From the NCBI GenBank assembly GCA_003946805.1, contig RPSH01000006.1:1-64000 (forward strand): 64,000 nt of DNA, read 5' to 3'. The position numbers and the translations under genes were made by a program. Each line of letters starts with the position of its first letter. Positions within the stretch are counted from its first letter, which is position 1. Shown here in pieces: positions 35,742 through 46,900 of the stretch. The notes under the pieces were generated by a model, which had not been told where the DNA came from, ran no database searches, and worked only from the letters and a program-made list of their open reading frames with translations. This DNA comes from Bacillus sp. 2B10 (GTDB taxonomy: Bacteria > Pseudomonadota > Alphaproteobacteria > Sphingomonadales > Sphingomonadaceae).

Positions 35742-37064
35742 ATGCAGTTTCGCGATGATGCCGAACCGTCCTACGACCCGCGCTCGTGGAGCCGTCCCCG
35801 GCCGGTGCCGACGCCTGCACCGCCGGTCGCCACGCCGCACGTCGCAGGCCGCTCGCGGAGCAACCTGCCGCTCGTCGGCGGGGTGGCGGTCGCGCTGGGT
35901 GGCGCATTCCTTGCCTTCACCGCGCGGCCGACGGAAGAGAATGCGACGGTGCCGACCCCCGCACCTGCGGCGGCCACCGGCGAAACCTTCGACCAACGTG
36001 TCCTCAATATCGCCACGCCCGGCGCGATCGCGCCGACGCTCCGATCGCTGGGCGTCGCACCGGCCGATGCCGACCGGGCCGCCGGACTGGCGCAGCAGGC
36101 GCTCGGCGACACGCCCGGCCTGTTGCGACTCGACGTGACGCTCGCCGGCGCGAAGCTGCACGCGCTCACCGCGACCCATGTCGATGGCGGCGGCGTCGTG
36201 ATCGAACGGAGCGGCGACGGCACGCTCGCCGCCAGGTCGCTGTCGGCCAAACTCACCCGCCGGATGCGCTTCGTACGCGGCGAACTGGACGGCGAGAGCT
36301 TCTACAGCTCGGCGGTGGCGGCCGGGGTCAGCGACGTGCTGGTCGGCGCCTTCGCCAACGCGTTCCGCTACGACTTCGACATCCAGCGCGAAGTATCGCA
36401 GGGCGACGTGTTCGAGGCGGGGTTCGAGGAACGCGTCAACGCCGATGGCGAGGCGGTCGGCGCGCCGCGGCTGGTCTACGCCTTCCTCTCCACCCCGGCC
36501 AGGACGCGCGCGCTCTACCAGTATCGCCTGCCAGGCGATGCGGAGGCCGAATGGTTCGACAGCAGCGGGCGCAGCAGCCGCCGGTCGCTGATGCGCACGC
36601 CGGTCGATGCCGCACGGATCAGTTCGGGCTTCGGCATGCGGGGGCATCCGATCCTCGGCTTTCGCAAGATGCACCGCGGCACCGACTTCGCCGCCCCCAC
36701 CGGCACGCCGATCTTCGCCGCGGGCGACGCCACCGTGTCCTTCGCCGGGATGAAGGGCGCCAACGGGAATTTCGTCCGCCTGCGCCACGACAATGGCTGG
36801 GAAACGCTCTACCTGCACATGAACCGCATCGCCGCCGCGATCGTCCCCGGCAGCCGCGTGGCGCAGGGAACGCAGATCGGCGAGGTCGGCACCACCGGCC
36901 GCTCGACCGGCCCGCATCTTCACTACGAGGTTCATGTCGACGGACAGGCGGTCGACCCGATGTCGATCGAGACCGGCGGCGGCCGCTCGATCCCGGGCGC
37001 GGCGATGACTGCGTTCCGCAAGATCCGAGACGCGATCGATGCGAAGCGGGCGGCCACGATGTAG
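35742..37064 (+). CDS. M23-family peptidoglycan endopeptidase, membrane-anchored
   Basis: The protein has 440 aa. A cytoplasmic Pro-rich tail is followed by one helix (about 42-61), an OapA/LysM-like middle (BON-like repeats not clear), and the M23 domain near 300-420. The zinc and catalytic motifs are HRGTDF (H311, D315) and HLHYEV (H392, H394), all intact. Such enzymes cut peptide cross-links in the periplasm. It is divergent from tssK and is the only plus-strand gene in the T6SS region, so it may open the wall for T6SS assembly or be an unrelated housekeeping hydrolase. AAGGA precedes the ATG. It converges on the CPBP gene with two bases between stops. Confidence 0.9.
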   Translation: MQFRDDAEPSYDPRSWSRPRPVPTPAPPVATPHVAGRSRSNLPLVGGVAVALGGAFLAFTARPTEENATVPTPAPAAATGETFDQRVLNIATPGAIAPTLRSLGVAPADADRAAGLAQQALGDTPGLLRLDVTLAGAKLHALTATHVDGGGVVIERSGDGTLAARSLSAKLTRRMRFVRGELDGESFYSSAVAAGVSDVLVGAFANAFRYDFDIQREVSQGDVFEAGFEERVNADGEAVGAPRLVYAFLSTPARTRALYQYRLPGDAEAEWFDSSGRSSRRSLMRTPVDAARISSGFGMRGHPILGFRKMHRGTDFAAPTGTPIFAAGDATVSFAGMKGANGNFVRLRHDNGWETLYLHMNRIAAAIVPGSRVAQGTQIGEVGTTGRSTGPHLHYEVHVDGQAVDPMSIETGGGRSIPGAAMTAFRKIRDAIDAKRAATM

Positions 37065-37066
37065 CG

Positions 37067-37858
37067 TCATGCCGGCCGCCGCCAGACGACCAGCAGGATC
37101 GTCGCCAGCAAGGCGGCGCTCATCGCGATACTGGCGTTCAGTCCCGCCCCGGATCCGCCCCATGAAGCAGCGCCCGACAGGTCGAGGTCGATGACCGATC
37201 CGAATGTTCCGACGCCGGGGTTCGGGTCCAGCCCGACCCCCAGCTGCTCGATCGCATTCCACGCGAAATGCGCCCCGATCGCGGCGCCCAGCCCGCCGCG
37301 CAACGCCAGCAGCCCGAACAACCCGCCGCCCAGCAGCATGTTGACCAGCATGACCGGCGCCGTCCCTGCCAGCACGGCATGGAGCGCGGCGAACGACGCC
37401 GCCGTCAGCGGCACCGCCATGCCTGCCCCCACCGCCCGCACCAGCAGCGGCTGGACATGGCCTCGGAACATCACCTCCTCGGCCGTCACCTGCAACAGGA
37501 CGGTCAACAGCCCCAGCGGCAATGCCGCCCGCGCCGCCTCGCCACCCCCCCACCCCAGTGTCCCGGCCAGCGCGCAGTAACCGATTGCCAGCACCAGCGC
37601 CGCCGCCCCGACGACCGCACCCCGTCCGAACCCCGCAACGCCCGCCATGTCGGGCAATCGCCTGGGCAGACCGGCAACGCGACCCAGTCCCAGCGCGAGC
37701 AGCAGGATCGCGCCGAACACGATGACGCCGAACCCCGCCTCCGCCACCACCGGCGAAGCGCCCCGCACCATATGGTCGGCAAACGGCGCCACGCCCCACA
37801 GGCACGCCCAGGTCGCCAGCAACCCGGCGCATGCCAGCGCAATCGGGCGCACAGCCAT
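37067..37858 (-). CDS. CPBP-family intramembrane metalloprotease
   Basis: The protein has 263 aa and seven or eight hydrophobic helices. All three CPBP (CAAX/Abi) motifs are present: EEVMFRG (E127, E128, R132), FAALH (H160) and HFAWN (H197, N201). The family includes prenyl-protein proteases and bacteriocin-immunity proteins. The ATG lies two bases after the TGA of the CHAT gene, so it is the last gene of the tpsB-tpsA-CHAT operon. Its substrate is unknown; processing or sorting of the operon's secreted protein or of the CHAT lipoprotein is a reasonable guess. Confidence 0.88.
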   Translation of the reverse strand: MAVRPIALACAGLLATWACLWGVAPFADHMVRGASPVVAEAGFGVIVFGAILLLALGLGRVAGLPRRLPDMAGVAGFGRGAVVGAAALVLAIGYCALAGTLGWGGGEAARAALPLGLLTVLLQVTAEEVMFRGHVQPLLVRAVGAGMAVPLTAASFAALHAVLAGTAPVMLVNMLLGGGLFGLLALRGGLGAAIGAHFAWNAIEQLGVGLDPNPGVGTFGSVIDLDLSGAASWGGSGAGLNASIAMSAALLATILLVVWRRPA

Positions 37859-37860
37859 GG

Positions 37861-40800
37861 TCAGCGCGCCGCGACCCGCGCGCCCGCCCCACCGCTCAAC
37901 ATCGACTTCGCGCTGTCGCCTACCAGGAAATACGGCCCCCAATAGAAGGGATGCGAATATTGCGGTTGTGCGATCAGTGTCCGCTGCGCGCGTTGCAGCG
38001 CCTCGCCGATGCTGTGCGTGCGCGCCTCGCCATAGAAGCTGCGCATGAACTCGGTACTCTCCTGCTCGGCCGACACCTGCCAGTAGGTGGCGAGGACCGA
38101 TCGGGCATTGGCGGTCAGGAACGCGCGGACCAGCCCTTCCAGCGTCGATCCCGGCTCCTCCTGCCCGACCGCCCGGCGCAGCGCCTCGCCGCGCACCCCC
38201 GCCGCCGTGTCGCACGCCGAAAGCACGACGAGGTTCGCGTCGAACTTCAGCCTGGCGATCTCGGAAAAGTCGAGCAGCCCGTCCGACCCCGGCTGGCCGA
38301 ACGACGTGACCAGCGCAGGCGGGGACTTCGAACAACCCCACAGCCCTTCCTCGATACCATGGGTCGCGAAATGCACGACCTCATACTGGTCGAGATCGCT
38401 GCGTCCCTCGACCCCGGTATCACTGAACGCCTGCCCGGTGACGAACTGCGCATCCCGCGCGCCCAGCGCCCCGGCGGCGATGTTCAGTTCCCGCCCGTCG
38501 ATCGGCTTGAGCGACCGCGCGATCGTCCCCAGACGGTCGGCGGCGACCATGCAGCCGAACCCCACCCGGATCTCGCCGTTCGCGCCGGGCGCCGGCACCG
38601 GCGATCCCGGCTGGTTCTGCCCGAAGCCAAGGAATGCCCGTTGCGCCCGTGACGCCGGCAGCGCCCGCGACACCAGAAACGATCGCGGCGACAGGGCGGT
38701 GGAAATCGACGCATTGGCGGCGAGGAAGGCAGTACGCGAGAAGTCGAACGGATCGCGCTTGGGGACATCGGGCGTCGCTGCCGTATCCGCCGTGTACCGC
38801 GTCACCAGCACGCCGACCGGCAACTGCTGGAGCGGCCCCGATGGATCGACGACGATCGCCCGCGCACTCGCCAGTACCGGCGCGGCCGGACCGCTGACCA
38901 GACGGTAGAGGGTATAGGCCCGCGCCTCGTCGAACGGCACCAGCTTGCCCAGCGCCAGATCGCCATCGATCGATCCGCGAAGCTGCTCGGCCAGTTGCAG
39001 CACGGCACCGCGCGCCGCCTCGCTTTCGGCCACCTGATACAGGTAGGTCCGGTCGGCGGTGACGACCATGCCATAGACACGGCGGTTGAGCGTCGTCAGC
39101 TTCAGGAACGCCTCTCCCGGCCGCAACGCCGCGCGCAGCTCGGCCAGCGTTGCCGGACTTTCGTCGAGCGTGCGATAGCGCGGATCGGCCGCAAGCTGCG
39201 CATCGACCGCCAGCAGGCGGTTCTCCGCCGTCTCGCGCGCACGGTTCAGTTCGGCGGTCGAGCTGCCCGGGGCGCCCTCCCCCCCGCTCGACAGCGCATA
39301 GCGCAGCCGGGTCAGTTCGCGCTCCAGATCGGCACGCTCGCGCACCGCCGCGCCCACTGCCGGATCGGCGGTCACGACGTTGCGCAGCTCGGTGATCTGC
39401 CGCGCGACCGCCGGTTCGCCGGTCGCCTGTACGGCGCGGAAGAACAGGTCGTAGGTATCGGCCGCGGGCTGCGCGGACTCGGCGACCAGCAGGTCGAGAT
39501 AATCCTCCATGCCGATCGCGCCGCTCGGGGCGGTGCCGCCCGACTCGATGACCGAATCCACCGCGTCGCGGAATGCCGCTCGCGCTTCCGTCCGTGACGC
39601 GCCGGCGCGGGCATAGACCGCCGCCCGCTCCAGCTCGGCATCGGCGATCGCCGGCTCGCTGCCGGTCCCGGCATTGGCGATCGATCCCCGCCGCAACAGT
39701 TCGACCGTGGTGGTGAAATGGTCGAGCGCCGCGCGATAATCGCCCGCCTGCGCCCGCAACCGCCCCTGCTGCCGCGCGATCCGCGCGCCCAGCCAGAACA
39801 GCTGCGTCTGGTCGAGCCGTTCGTTGGTGAGCGGGCGATAGATGGCGGCGGCGGCATCGATCTCGGTCAGGGCACCGGCACGGTCGCCCCGCCCCAGCAG
39901 GGCGATGCTGCGCGCATAATGCGACTGCGCGTCGAGCACGAGCCGCGACAGCTGCGCCGTATCCGCCAGCGCCGGCATGCCGCGCTGCCCCGCCGCCGGC
40001 TGGTTCAGCGCGACCAGCGTCGCCGCATCCTCCAGCGGACGGGCGGTCGCTCCCGGCATCCCGCCGGTCCGGTCGAGCGTCGCCAGCGCCTCGTTGAACG
40101 CGCCGCGGTTGATCGCGTCGAGCGCGCGGTACGTCTCGAGCTTGCGCAGCAGGAACGGCGTGCGCGTGGCCGGCACCGCGACGAAGATCGCGCGGGCCGC
40201 CTCGAAATGCTGGCCGGCGGCGTCGGGGAACCGGATGTTCGAATCCGCAAGGCCGGCTTCGAGCAGCAATTCCGCCTGCAATGCCGGCGGAGCATCCGGG
40301 GTCAGTCGGGTCAGCGCGTCGTTCAGCACGCGCGACGCCTCGACATGCAGCCCCTTGTGGTTGAGCGCGATCCCCTGCGTCAGCGCCGCACCGGCACTTG
40401 CCTCGGGCACCGACGCGGTATCCACGGCAGGGGCTCCGGCGCGCTGTGGCAGGGTGGCGGCATCGACGCTGGCGGTCGCGACATAGGTCGCGGCGATGGC
40501 CGGCCGGCGCAGCCCGGCGGCGATGGTCAGCGCCTCTTCGACCTGTGGCAACACCGCCGGAACGCCGGCGGCGACATAGCGCCGCGTACCGCGCGTCAGA
40601 TCCAGCCGGATCGATTCCAGCCCGGTCTGCCTGTCGAAACAGCGGGCGGCGGTGGCGGGGTTGCCGGCGATTGTCACGTCGCGCCGGTCCGCGCAGTCGA
40701 ACTGCGCATCGACCGCCGCGATCGCCGCCGGTTCGACGGGCACGATCCGGACGCTGCCCAGCGGCCGGCTGGCGGCGACGCTCGAACAGGTGATGACATA

Positions 40801-40983
40801 GGCGCGCGAGAACGGATCGGGCGTCGCCGCATCGCTCCAGTTGCGCGCCGCCGCGCACCGTTCACCCGCCGTGTTGCTCCCCAGGTTGAAACTGTCGAGC
40901 CGCGCGGGCGGCGTGGTGGTGCAGCCGGCAAGAACGGCGGCGGCGGCACCCGACAGCAACGGGACGATACGGCTTCGGATCAA
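37861..40983 (-). CDS. CHAT-domain lipoprotein with TPR-like region
   Basis: The protein has 1,040 aa. The lipobox VLAGC gives lipidation at C21. The middle (about 190-560) is helical and repeat-like, as in TPR-CHAT proteins. The C-terminal CHAT (caspase-like) domain has the His-Cys dyad H875 in VVHFATHG and C924 in VVLSACDTA, and ends with the typical HPFYWGPYFLVGD. CHAT domains are cysteine proteases related to separase and caspases. The start is a TTG at 40983 with AGGAG upstream, overlapping the tpsA stop (TTGA). A periplasmic, outer-membrane-bound CHAT protease next to a two-partner secretion pair is unusual. Confidence 0.88.
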   Translation of the reverse strand: MIRSRIVPLLSGAAAAVLAGCTTTPPARLDSFNLGSNTAGERCAAARNWSDAATPDPFSRAYVITCSSVAASRPLGSVRIVPVEPAAIAAVDAQFDCADRRDVTIAGNPATAARCFDRQTGLESIRLDLTRGTRRYVAAGVPAVLPQVEEALTIAAGLRRPAIAATYVATASVDAATLPQRAGAPAVDTASVPEASAGAALTQGIALNHKGLHVEASRVLNDALTRLTPDAPPALQAELLLEAGLADSNIRFPDAAGQHFEAARAIFVAVPATRTPFLLRKLETYRALDAINRGAFNEALATLDRTGGMPGATARPLEDAATLVALNQPAAGQRGMPALADTAQLSRLVLDAQSHYARSIALLGRGDRAGALTEIDAAAAIYRPLTNERLDQTQLFWLGARIARQQGRLRAQAGDYRAALDHFTTTVELLRRGSIANAGTGSEPAIADAELERAAVYARAGASRTEARAAFRDAVDSVIESGGTAPSGAIGMEDYLDLLVAESAQPAADTYDLFFRAVQATGEPAVARQITELRNVVTADPAVGAAVRERADLERELTRLRYALSSGGEGAPGSSTAELNRARETAENRLLAVDAQLAADPRYRTLDESPATLAELRAALRPGEAFLKLTTLNRRVYGMVVTADRTYLYQVAESEAARGAVLQLAEQLRGSIDGDLALGKLVPFDEARAYTLYRLVSGPAAPVLASARAIVVDPSGPLQQLPVGVLVTRYTADTAATPDVPKRDPFDFSRTAFLAANASISTALSPRSFLVSRALPASRAQRAFLGFGQNQPGSPVPAPGANGEIRVGFGCMVAADRLGTIARSLKPIDGRELNIAAGALGARDAQFVTGQAFSDTGVEGRSDLDQYEVVHFATHGIEEGLWGCSKSPPALVTSFGQPGSDGLLDFSEIARLKFDANLVVLSACDTAAGVRGEALRRAVGQEEPGSTLEGLVRAFLTANARSVLATYWQVSAEQESTEFMRSFYGEARTHSIGEALQRAQRTLIAQPQYSHPFYWGPYFLVGDSAKSMLSGGAGARVAAR

Positions 40984-43900
40984 GGCTTGGGCTCCTGTTG
41001 CGGCGGCGCCGCGACGATCGGGGCGGGGGCGGCGGCATCGGCCGGCGTCTCGGGCGCCAGCGCGGGCAGCCCGCTCAGCAGCGCCTCGTTGTTGCCGCCG
41101 ATGATCGGGGTGAAGGGCAGCGACACGTCCTGCAGGATGCCGAACACCGCCTGGCTGTCCCAGTCGAACACCTGCAACGTCGGCTGGATGACGATCGTCG
41201 TCAGGCACCCGGCACCGGAGCCCGCCAGACAGCCGTTGATCCGGCTGTTGGGCAGCAGCGCAGGTTGAATATCGATCACCGGATTGCCCAGCAACGCCGC
41301 CCCCGCCCCGGTGATGCCGTTGATTTCGCCGAAGAAAGCGAAGCTGGCGGCAGCGGGGTTGCCGAAGGTCGCGATGCGCAGCGCCGGCGTCACCGGTGTC
41401 GTCAGCGACCCCACGACGACGCCGGACGACCGGCCGGGGACCGCCGTATTCTGGAACAGCGCGTAATCGCCGAAGCGAACGCTCAACGACCGCGCGGCGA
41501 TCATCGTCGTCGCGTCGGGCGCGAAGAAGCCGCCGCCCAGTTGCGCATTGTATAGTGGCGAGTTCGGATTGCCGATCAGCGCCTGCGCCTGCGCCCGTCC
41601 GGCGTCACCCGGCGCCAGCGTGTCGAGGAACCCCGGCGCCAATCCCGCGGCGATCCGGTTGCCCCGCAGGTCGAGGTCGTTGTCGCCCAGCAACAACCGC
41701 CCGCCCGCATCGCTCGTCGCGATCAGGTGGATCGTCGCGGCATTGCCGTTCGCACCGTCCCCGCCGATACGGATGGTGCGCCCGGTCCCGCTTGCGGCGA
41801 CCTGCCCGGTCACCCGCACGTCCCCGGTGGACCACATCTCGACCAACCGCCCGACACCCGGTGCCAACGTCAAACCGCCAACCTCCATCGTGCCCGCGCC
41901 GCTGTCGAACGACAGCGTGTCGGCAGCGACCTGCGCGACCTCGCCCGCCGACAGGCGGAAGCCGTCGGCCTGCGTACCATCGCCGATGCGCAGCGCGGTC
42001 GTCCCGGGATCGCGGGTCGCGAAGCGCACGCTCGATGCCCGGATCGCACCCGACAGTTCGGCATCCGCGCCACGGATCGACACCGACGGCCCGCCGGTCA
42101 GCGCACCCGCGCGGATCAGTCCGGCGGCATCCAGCGTGATGCCGTTCCCGCTACCCGACGCCAGCGAGAGGGCCCCGCTGCTCGTCACCTTCAAGGCGCC
42201 ACCCGCCCGCGCCGCGCCCAGCGTGACGCCAGCGCCGTCGACCGACAGGGCACCACCCGCCGACAATTCGCCTGCGCTCACAACCGCGTCGGACTTGAGC
42301 GACAGGTCGCCGCCCGCACCGACATTCTGCAAGGTCAGCGCGGACCGCGCCTCTACCAGCAGCGCCCGCGCCGCCGAAAGCCGCTCGCGCACCTCGATCG
42401 CGCCACCGCGCAACGTGGCCGCCCCGGCGGACTCGACGCTGCCCAGACGCGCCGTTCCGGCATCGACGTTCAGGTCGCTGCCGGTCGTCCTGAGCGAGGT
42501 CGCACCGCCATCGGCGGCGCCCAGAACGCCCGCTGTCCGGATCGTGAGCGCCTGTGCGGTCAGCGCACGCAGATCGATCGCGCCCGCCTCCAGCGTCGCT
42601 ACGCCCCCGACCGTCGCCGTTCCGAACGACAGGCCGGTACCCGCACGCGCCTCCAGCGAAGCCGCCGTCAGATCGCCGCCGCCGCGGATCGATCCTGCGT
42701 TCGCGATCAGCGACACCGGACCGCTGATGGCGATCCGCCCGGTCGTCAGGTCGCCGCTGGTCAACGTAACCGCCAGCCGACCGAGCGTCAGGTCGCCGGT
42801 CGTGACACTGCCGTCATGCGTCAGCCGGTCGGTCGGCGCGGTGCCGTCGAACCCGCCGAGCGATCCCGCTTCGACCGTGCCCAGCCGGATCGCCTGTCCA
42901 CGCCCGGCGCCCAGTGCCACGGCCGACCCGGCACCCGTCCGCAACGTCGCGCCCGACAGATCGATTCCGCCGGTCGCGTCGAGCACGATCGGTACGTCAC
43001 CGGTCGCGGCGCCCGCTGCCGTACCGCTCACCAGGGTCAGTCCCGACGTGCCGGTGATTCCTCCCGCATTGGCCACCAGACGCACGTCGCCGCCCGCCCG
43101 CTGGACACCGTCCAGCGCGATCGAACCCGCGGTTACGCGGTACGCCCCGCCCGTCGTGACCGTGGCGAGCGTTGCCGCACCCGTTGCCTGCAGGGTCGCA
43201 TTGCCGCCCGCAGCGATCGTTCCCAGGCGCAGTCCACCCGCCGTCGCCGCGGCCGACAGCGAGCCGCCGCTCTGGACCGAACCGACGTCGATCGACTGGC
43301 CGCGCAGTGCAGCGCCTCCCGTCGCGACGACTGCCGCACCCGCCAGCGCGCCGTCCTGCACGACGGCGGTGACACCGCGCCCGGTCAACCGATCGAACCG
43401 CAGATCGCCCGCGGTCGCGATGTCCAGCGCGCCGCCGGTCGTGACCGAGCCGAAACGGCCCGTGCCGCCCTTCAGCGTCGCGGCACCCGTCGCCGCCACC
43501 GTACCGAGTGCGAGGATGCCGGTAGCATCGGCCTCCAGCGTCCCGCCGTCGATCCGTTCGAGCGTCACGTCGGCACCGCGCAGCGCAATAACGCCGGTCG
43601 AGGTCAGGGCGTTCCCCGCGATCGTCCCGCCGGTCGCGGTAATCGACGCGCCCGATACCCGATCGAACGACAGGCCCCGCGCTCCGCCCAGCGTGACCGC
43701 GCCCGAGGCGTCGACCGATCCGAGCAGCGCGCGGCCCGCGGCGGTCAGCGCAATCGTGCTGCCCGTCACCGGCCCGGTCACGATCAGGTCGCCGACCGTC
43801 GCGTTCAACGCGACCGGCAACGCTCCGCCGTCGATGCGATTGGCGGTAATCGCGGTGGCGGTGATAGAGATATTGCCGCCGACCACGTCGCCGAGCACCG

Positions 43901-46900
43901 CGTCGGTCCCGATGGTCAGCGAGAAAGGCTGTCCCGCACCTGCCGACAGGTTGGTACCCGTTCCCGCCGCGAAGCCGGCCAGCCGCCCGTTCGGCGCAGC
44001 GACCGTCAGCGCGCCCGTGGCGCTGCGGACGAAGGGGGTACGGATATCGCGACCCGATCGCACCGTAACCGCGCCGTTCGACGCCACGCCCTCGACCACC
44101 GAAACGTCGTTGCCGGCGCCGGTCCCCACGACCGAGGCCGTGCCGCCGGCATTGACCGCCTGCACGAACACGGGTCCCAGGGCGGTCAGCGCGACGTCGC
44201 CTTGCGTGGTGACGACGCGTCCCAGTGTCAGCGCACCGGCGGCCGCCTGCACGTCGACCGCACCGGTCGTATCGACATTGCCGCCGATCGCATCGCCGCC
44301 GGACGCGATCGCCGACAGGCTCGCCGCCCGCGCGTCGCCGAAGCGGATCGCATTGCCCGCAAGCGTCACCGCGCCATCGGTCGTAATCACTCCGGTCGCC
44401 ACATCGCCCGCCGCCCGCAGGGTCACCGGACCGGCGATGTTCAGGTCCCCGGTCCGGATGGGCGCACCGGCGGCAGTCGCGCCCGTCGCGACGAGCCCGG
44501 CCGCCTGTACCGCGCCGAAGACGATGCCCTGCCCATCGGTGGTCAGCCGCACCGTGCCACCGGCATCGATCCGCGTATCGAGCAGGTCGATCGCACCACC
44601 GGCGGCGCTCAGCGTGACGCCCTCGCCGCCGCTCGCATCGCTGTCGGACCGGATCGACACACCGGGTCCGCTCCGCGTAATGCCCCCGGCCGTCGCGCTG
44701 GCGCTATAGGCACCGCGCGCGCTCTGCGCTCCGCCCAGCGTGATCGCCGTTCCCGACAACGTCGCCGCACCGTCCGACGCGAGGCCGCCGGTCACCGCGA
44801 TCGGACCACCGCTCGACACGATCCGCACGTTGCCGCCCGTGCTGCGAACCGCGCCCGCGACCGAGATCGCCTGCGCCGCCGCCACGTCGACCGCCCCGGC
44901 ATCGGCCGTCAGCGTGCCCGTCACCCCGACGCCGCCGGCCGCAGCGTCCAGCGCCACACGTCGCCCGGCAGCACTGCCGAGCGTCAGATCGCCGGCCGTC
45001 GCGCTCAGCAGCACCGCGCCGGTGCCGCCGCGTACCTCGCCCAGCGTCGCGCTGCTGCCGCTGGCGGTAACGCCGGTTGCCGCCGTCACGCGCGCGGCGC
45101 GCAACGCACCGCCGCTGGTCAGCGTCACGGCCCGGTCGCGGCTCTCGATCACGCCCAGCGTCAGCGCCGATCCGCTCGCCAGCGTGACCGCGCCGCTGGT
45201 CGCGATATCGTTCTGCACCGACAGCGTACCCGCCGCACGCAGGTCGATCCCCTGCAACGCGCCGCTCACCGCGATCCGCCCGACGGTCAGATCGCCGCCG
45301 GTACTCTCCGCGGTGAAGCCATCGACCAGATCGAGCCGCCCGAAGGTCAGCGACCCCGTCGACCGGAACGCGCCCTCCGCCGCCGTCGCGTCGTCCAGCG
45401 CGGCGACCGTGCCCAGCGATCGGGCGGTGACGTCGCCCAGCTTGAGCGGCGCCTCGCCCGCCGAGAATATCCGCACGTCCAGCACGCGGTTTGTGCCACC
45501 GGTGATCGAGCTGCCATCGGCCAGCACGATGCCCTGCGCGCCCGCCGCCTGCAACTTGATGACGTCGCTACGCCGGCTGCTGCCCGACGCGATGGCCAGC
45601 GCGCGCGATCCGGTGATCCCGCCGCTCAGCGCCGTCACGTCGATCGCACCGCCGCTGAGCAGCGCCCGGCCGTCGAGCGCCACCGAGCCGCCACGCAGCG
45701 CGACGCCCTCGCCGGCGAAAACGTCGCCACCGACGGTCAGCAGCCCGCCCGCGACGACGTCGATGCCCGCACCGCTGTCGAGACCGCCGGTCGTCACCGC
45801 CCCGCTGCCCCGGACATCGATTGCCCGACCGGACGCCAGGTCGCCGGTCGCGACGCTCGCGCCGCCGATCGACAGCGCTTCCCGGACATAGATGTCGCCG
45901 GTTACGACCGCGCCAGTGCCCACTGCACCAAGCAGCGTCCGCGCCTCGACCGCGCCGATGTCGATCGTGTTGGCGGTATCCCGCCGCCTGAGCGTCAGCC
46001 CGCCGCTGCGATCGTCGCCGGCGATCAACCGGCTGTCGCTGCCGAGCACGATATTGCCGCCCGTCGTACCCAGCGTTTCGAGCAACAGTCCGTCGTCGCC
46101 GGTATCGCCCGACCGCAACGTCACGGCACCGATACCGGTAATATCGCCATCGGTCGAACTGACGCGGAACTGCCCGTCGGTACGCTGGGTCACCGAATCG
46201 ACCCCGCCCAGTACCACGCCCCGTCCCGACAGCAGCACGTTGCCACCCGCGGTCACATTTCCCGCCATGGTCAGCACGCCACCCGCTGCGACGGTCATCT
46301 GGCCGCGGGTCTGCACCGCGCCTGCGACGTTGACCGCGCCACTGGCGCCCATCGTCACGTCGGCTGCCATATTGTCGGTGCGCAGCGCCCCGTCGACCAG
46401 CAGACGGGCGAGCCCGCCGGTCGTCGTCGCATCGCCCGCGACCGTCACGCCGTCGACCGGGGTCGCAGTCTTGCCCGCCGACAGCACGATCCCGCGCGAC
46501 CCGGCGCTAGCGGTCGTCACCGCCGCCGACACCTGCAACAGTGAATCGGTGAGCGTGTCCTGCGACGCCAGCGCAAAGATGGCATTGTTGCCTGCCACCG
46601 TGCCGCGAACATACTGGCTGGTCCCGGCGACCGCGCTGCCGCGGTTCAGCGTCACCGACAACGGACTGCCCGATCGATAGTCAAGCGTCACGTCGCTGGC
46701 GGTCACGAACGCCACATCCTGTCCGTTGGCGACGAACTCGCCATAGGCGTCGATCTTCGGCGCCACCATCACCAGCCCGCGGGTGCTGCCGTCGACGCGC
46801 AGCTTCGCGCCCTGCTGCACGGTGATCCCCGCCTGGCTGCCCGCCGCGCCCTGCAGACGATAGCTGTTGCCGGCGCTCAGGAAATCGTCCGGCGTGATAT

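Noticed and set aside
34081..37165. Plus-strand frames of 685 and 459 codons around the M23 gene
   Set aside because: They are out-of-frame readings of the M23 gene or antisense to tssK; the 440-aa frame has the signal, anchor and zinc motifs.
40980..41300. C-terminal toxin module on TpsA (contact-dependent inhibition)
   Set aside because: The end is a beta-helix remnant, a cysteine pair and a Pro/Ala tail; no toxin domain, VENN-like motif or small immunity gene follows.
41548..46544. Plus-strand open frames of 1,053 and 1,605 codons opposite tpsA
   Set aside because: Both are low-complexity readings of the repeated exoprotein gene; the minus strand has a signal peptide, a TPS domain and a matching tpsB.
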